Below are positions 4,661 to 7,685 of a DNA stretch of 7,685 bases, piece by piece; positions within the stretch are counted from its first letter, which is position 1; every line of letters begins with the position of its first letter. The stretch covers positions 1-7,685 of the forward strand of contig NZ_JZWV01000778.1 of NCBI RefSeq assembly GCF_000966975.1, in the 5' to 3' direction. The notes under the pieces are model-generated. The model ran no database searches and was not told where the DNA came from. It saw only the letters and a list, made by a program, of their open reading frames with translations. Origin of the DNA: Streptomyces katrae. GTDB taxonomy: Bacteria; Actinomycetota; Actinomycetes; Streptomycetales; Streptomycetaceae. The translations under genes were made by a program, and so were the position numbers.

Positions 4661-7183
4661 TCAGAGCCGGCCGAGTTCGCCGACCGAGGTGACCCGGATC
4701 ACGGCCCGGCCCTCCTCGTCGGACGCGGCGAGGTCCACTTCGGCGCTGATGCCCCAGCCATGGTCGCCGTTCGGGTCGGCGAAGGTCTGGCGGACGCGCC
4801 ACAGGCCGTGCGCCGGGTCCTCCTCGATCTGCAGGAGCTTCGGGCCGCGCGCGTCGGGGCCCGTGCCCAGGTCGTCGTACTCGTCCCAGTAGGCGTCCAT
4901 GGCCTCGCCCCAGGCGTCGGCGTCCCAGCCCGCGTCGGCGTCCAGCTCGCCCAGCTGGTCGACGTGGTCCAGGGCCGCCAGCTCGACCCGGCGGAACATC
5001 GCGTTACGGACCAGGACGCGGAAGGCGCGGGCGTTGGCCGTGACCGGCTTGACCTGGTCGGCCTTCTCCTGGGCCTGCTCCGCCGTCTCCACCTCCGGGT
5101 TCGCCAGCTGCTCCCACTCGTCGAGGAGGCTGGAGTCGACCTGGCGGACCAGCTCGCCCAGCCAGGCGATCAGGTCCTCGAGGTCCTCGGACTTCAGGTC
5201 GTCGGGGATGGTGTGGTCGAGGGCCTTGTAGGCGCTCGCCAGGTAGCGCAGCACGATGCCCTCGGTGCGGGCCAGCTCGTAGAAGGAGGTGAACTCGGTG
5301 AAGGTCATCGCCCGCTCGTACATGTCGCGGATGATCGACTTCGGCGAGACGGGGTGGTCACGGACCCACGGGTGGCTCTTGCTGTACACGTCGTAGGCGT
5401 GCACGAGCAGCTCCTCCAGCGGCTTGGGGTAGGTGACCTCCTGGAGCCGCTCCATCCGCTCCTCGTACTCGATCCCGTCCGCCTTCATCGCGCCGACCGC
5501 GATTCCGCGCTCCTTGTTCTGCTGGGCAGCCAGGATCTGGCGCGGGTCGTCCAGCGTGGACTCCACGACCGAGACCATGTCCAGGGCGTAGGACGGGGAC
5601 TCCGGGTCCAGCAGGTCGAAAGAGGCCAGCGCGAAGGTGGACAGCGGCTGGTTCAGCGCGAAGTCCTGCTGGAGGTCGACGGTGAGCCGGATGGTGCGGC
5701 CCTCGGCGTCCGGGGTGTCGAGCTTCTCCACGACGCCGCCGTCCAGCAGCGACCGGTAGATCGCGATGGCCCGGCGGATGTGCCGCAGCTGGGCCTTGCG
5801 CGGCTCGTGGTTGTCCTCCAGCAGGCTGCGCATCGCCTGGAAGGCGTCGCCCGGACGGGCGATCACCGACAGCAGCATGATGTTGGTGACCTTGAAACGG
5901 GAGGTCAGCGGTTCCGGGTCGGCGGCGATCAGCTTCTCGAACGTGGTGTCCGACCAGGCGACGAAGCCCTCGGGAGCCTTCTTGCGCACCACCTTGCGGC
6001 GCTTCTTCGGGTCGTCGCCGGCCTTCGCGAGGGCCTTCTCGTTCTCGATGACGTGCTCGGGCGCCTGCGCGACCACGAACCCGGCCGTGTCGAAGCCCGC
6101 CCGGCCCGCGCGGCCGGCGATCTGGTGGAACTCACGGGCCCGCAGCGTGCGCACACGGTTGCCGTCGTACTTGGTCAGCGCCGTGAACAGCACCGTGCGG
6201 ATCGGGACGTTGACGCCCACGCCGAGGGTGTCGGTACCGCAGATGACCTTCAGCAGACCGGCCTGGGCCAGCTTCTCCACCAGCCGCCGGTACTTGGGCA
6301 GCATGCCCGCGTGGTGCACGCCGATCCCGTGGCGGACGTAGCGGGAGAGGTTCTGGCCGAACTTCGTGGTGAAGCGGAAATTGCCGATCAGCTCCGCGAT
6401 CTTGTCCTTCTCCTCGCGGGTGCACATGTTGATGCTCATCAGCGACTGCGCCCGCTCGACCGCCTGGGCCTGGGTGAAGTGCACGATGTACACCGGCGCC
6501 TGCCGGGTCTCCAGCAGCTCCGTGATGGTGTCCGTGATCGGTGTGGTCACGTACTCGTAGGAGAGCGGCACGGGCCGGGTCGCGGAGCGGACCACCGAGG
6601 TCGGCCGGCCCGTGCGCCGGGTCAGGTCCTCCTCGAACCGCTTCACGTCGCCGAGCGTCGCCGACATCAGGACGAACTGCGCCTGCGGCAGCTCCAGGAG
6701 CGGGATCTGCCAGGCCCAGCCGCGGTCCGGCTCCGCGTAGAAGTGGAACTCGTCCATCACGACCTGGCCGATGTCGGCGTACTTGCCGTCGCGCAGGGCG
6801 ATGGAGGCCAGCACCTCGGCGGTGCAGCAGATCACCGGGGCGTCCGCGTTCACGGAGGCGTCGCCGGTCAGCATGCCGACGTTCTCGGTGCCGAACAGCT
6901 TGCACAGGTCGAAGAACTTCTCCGACACCAGCGCCTTGATCGGGGCGGTGTAGAAGGTGACCTTGTCCTGCGCCAGCGCGGTGAAGTGCGCGCCCGCCGC
7001 CACGAGGCTCTTGCCGGAGCCGGTCGGAGTCGAAAGGATCACGTTCGCGCCCGAGACGACCTCGATCAGCGCCTCCTCCTGCGCCGGGTACAGGGTGATG
7101 CCCTGGTCCTCCGCCCACGAGGAGAAAGCCTCGAAGAGGGCGTCGGGGTCGGCGGTCGGCGGGAGCTGATCAATGAGGGTCAC
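4661..7183 (-). CDS. DEAD/DEAH-box helicase, Ski2-like, with C-terminal DUF3516
   Basis: This 840-residue ATP-dependent helicase is probably an RNA helicase by its Ski2-like motifs. YPAQ at 32-35 is a Q-motif-like entry. Walker A is TPTGSGKS at 52-59 (Lys58). Motif Ia is TAPIKALVSEKF at 79-90, Walker B is DEFH at 144-147, and motif III is SAT at 174-176. Then come VHHAGMLPKYRRLVEKL at 289-305, TDTLGVGVNVP at 317-327 and motif VI FHQIAGRAGRAG at 352-363. From about residue 400 a long region matches DUF3516, with a basic stretch (DDPKKRRKVVRKK) at its start. A very acidic Asp/Trp-rich segment lies at about 746-775, before a final beta-rich tail. All catalytic motifs are intact. Start GTG 7183 gives (V)TLIDQLPPTADPDALFEAF, the usual N-terminus of Streptomyces homologues. 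The longer open frame upstream overlaps the divergent gene and looks non-coding. The ribosome site is weak (GGGGG close to the start). The family is widespread in actinobacteria; substrate and role are not known to me. Confidence 0.92.
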   Translation of the reverse strand: MTLIDQLPPTADPDALFEAFSSWAEDQGITLYPAQEEALIEVVSGANVILSTPTGSGKSLVAAGAHFTALAQDKVTFYTAPIKALVSEKFFDLCKLFGTENVGMLTGDASVNADAPVICCTAEVLASIALRDGKYADIGQVVMDEFHFYAEPDRGWAWQIPLLELPQAQFVLMSATLGDVKRFEEDLTRRTGRPTSVVRSATRPVPLSYEYVTTPITDTITELLETRQAPVYIVHFTQAQAVERAQSLMSINMCTREEKDKIAELIGNFRFTTKFGQNLSRYVRHGIGVHHAGMLPKYRRLVEKLAQAGLLKVICGTDTLGVGVNVPIRTVLFTALTKYDGNRVRTLRAREFHQIAGRAGRAGFDTAGFVVAQAPEHVIENEKALAKAGDDPKKRRKVVRKKAPEGFVAWSDTTFEKLIAADPEPLTSRFKVTNIMLLSVIARPGDAFQAMRSLLEDNHEPRKAQLRHIRRAIAIYRSLLDGGVVEKLDTPDAEGRTIRLTVDLQQDFALNQPLSTFALASFDLLDPESPSYALDMVSVVESTLDDPRQILAAQQNKERGIAVGAMKADGIEYEERMERLQEVTYPKPLEELLVHAYDVYSKSHPWVRDHPVSPKSIIRDMYERAMTFTEFTSFYELARTEGIVLRYLASAYKALDHTIPDDLKSEDLEDLIAWLGELVRQVDSSLLDEWEQLANPEVETAEQAQEKADQVKPVTANARAFRVLVRNAMFRRVELAALDHVDQLGELDADAGWDADAWGEAMDAYWDEYDDLGTGPDARGPKLLQIEEDPAHGLWRVRQTFADPNGDHGWGISAEVDLAASDEEGRAVIRVTSVGELGRL

Positions 7184-7327
7184 GCCCCCATCTTGCCTGG
7201 CTTCCCGCCGGAAGAGGGAACCGGCGGACGGAAAGAAGATCATCGCCGGTACGCTGGGCCGTCGAGGCGGCCCGACCGAAGACGTCGACGGGGCCGCACC
7301 ACCACAGGACCGGGGCGGGAAACGAGC
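7184..7327. promoter_or_regulatory. Divergent intergenic region, helicase / membrane hydrolase
   Basis: These 144 bases must hold the promoters of both divergent genes. On the + strand TACGCT (7250-7255) fits a -10 TANNNT box, but no clear -35 lies 17-18 bases upstream. A 6-bp stem GGGCCG/CGGCCC (7256-7261 and 7268-7273) follows immediately. Nearer the helicase, CCGCCGG (7205-7211) pairs with CCGGCGG (7221-7227), and the overlapping pair TTCCC (7202-7206) / GGGAA (7216-7220) forms an alternative stem. No LexA-type box is seen. Confidence 0.4.
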
Positions 7328-7685
7328 ATGATGGGTCCGGCGCACTCGCTGTCCGGGGCGGCGGCCTGGCTGGGGGTGGGCGCCGCGACCGCGGCCGCCG
7401 GACACCCGATGCCCTGGCCCGTACTGGTCGTCGGCGCACTGATCTGCGCCGGCGCGGCCCTCGCCCCCGACCTCGACCACAAGTCGGCGACGATCTCCCG
7501 GGCCTTCGGGCCGCTGTCCCGGGGCCTGTGCGAGGTCGTCGACAAGATCTCCTACGCCGTCTACAAGGCGACCCGCTCGCCGCGCGACGCCCGCCGCAGC
7601 GGAGGCCACCGCACCCTGACCCACACCTGGCTGTGGGCGGCCCTCATAGGCGCCGGCTCCTCCGCGCTGGCCGTGAGCTTCGAGC
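7328..7685 (+). CDS. Membrane-bound metal-dependent hydrolase, YdjM type, 5' part
   Basis: The first 119 codons are present and the frame is open at the right edge. Motifs of the YdjM/LexA-binding inner-membrane hydrolase family (PF04307) are visible: His6-Ser7 at the N-terminus, a hydrophobic segment at about 31-47 leading into APDLDHKSATISR (Asp48, Asp50, His51), and GHRTLTHTW at 93-101 (His94, His99). The Asp and His residues are the expected metal ligands. A second hydrophobic segment begins after Trp101. Two ATGs occur in tandem (7328 and 7331); GGGA at 7313-7316 is a modest ribosome site. Substrate is unknown for this family. It is transcribed away from the helicase. Confidence 0.88.
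   Translation, partial: MMGPAHSLSGAAAWLGVGAATAAAGHPMPWPVLVVGALICAGAALAPDLDHKSATISRAFGPLSRGLCEVVDKISYAVYKATRSPRDARRSGGHRTLTHTWLWAALIGAGSSALAVSFE

Noticed and set aside
3781..4692. 303-residue + strand ORF opposite tesB
   Set aside because: It is antisense to a fully recognisable thioesterase, and its sequence has no family features.
7184..7327. LexA/SOS box for the YdjM-type gene
   Set aside because: No GAAC-N4-GTTC-like palindrome is present in the divergent region.
7184..7624. Upstream extension of the helicase frame to a far upstream start (987 residues)
   Set aside because: The added part is Arg/Gly/Pro-rich, overlaps the divergent hydrolase with its clear PDLDH and HRTLTH motifs, and homologues start at TLIDQLPPTADPD.

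Overview
The window looks like chromosomal DNA of a Streptomyces or close relative. GC is very high, third codon positions are strongly G/C, GTG starts are used, and two actinobacterial hallmarks are present: a conservon (cvn) operon and an 840-residue DUF3516-type DEAD/DEAH helicase. I see no mobile element, tRNA, rRNA or CRISPR array, and nothing that looks recently transferred.

Left part, + strand (1-2287): the end of a conservon. It holds the last 40 codons of the CvnA sensor-kinase-like protein, then CvnB (roadblock/LC7), CvnC (DUF742) and CvnD (MglA/Rab-like small GTPase). All junctions are stop-start overlaps (TGATG, GTGA, TGATG), so the four are translationally coupled. The 5' end of cvnB is abnormal. 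A well-placed Shine-Dalgarno and ATG at 125 open a 20-codon frame ending in Asp-Trp and a TGA, and the roadblock domain continues in another frame from GTG 184. Against the second roadblock gene in this window the junction is 16 bases short. That would explain both the missing helix residues and the frame change. After a 291-base gap with a terminator-like hairpin comes a second, stand-alone roadblock/LC7 gene (1889-2287), closely similar to CvnB.

Middle (2288-3590): a short intergenic region with a perfect TTATCCACA DnaA-type box and a 10-base direct repeat precedes a 274-residue protein that I place in the Streptomyces DUF6397 family, with two helix-turn-helix-like segments. Its 3' end overlaps the convergent 3' end of a YchJ-family protein by 37 bases.

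Right part, mostly - strand (3189-7183): read on the minus strand, the order is helicase, hairpin pair, acyl-CoA thioesterase II (TesB type), YchJ-like protein. The helicase has a complete Ski2-like motor and a long C-terminal DUF3516 region. Divergent from it, across 144 bases, a YdjM-type membrane-bound metal-dependent hydrolase gene begins at 7328 and runs off the window.

The conservon genes form one signalling unit (sensor, roadblock adaptor, DUF742, GTPase), and the stand-alone roadblock protein could share its GTPase. The genes to the right look like housekeeping functions with no obvious link to it. The most notable point is the broken or re-initiated start of cvnB. I did not find a convincing undescribed multi-gene system.
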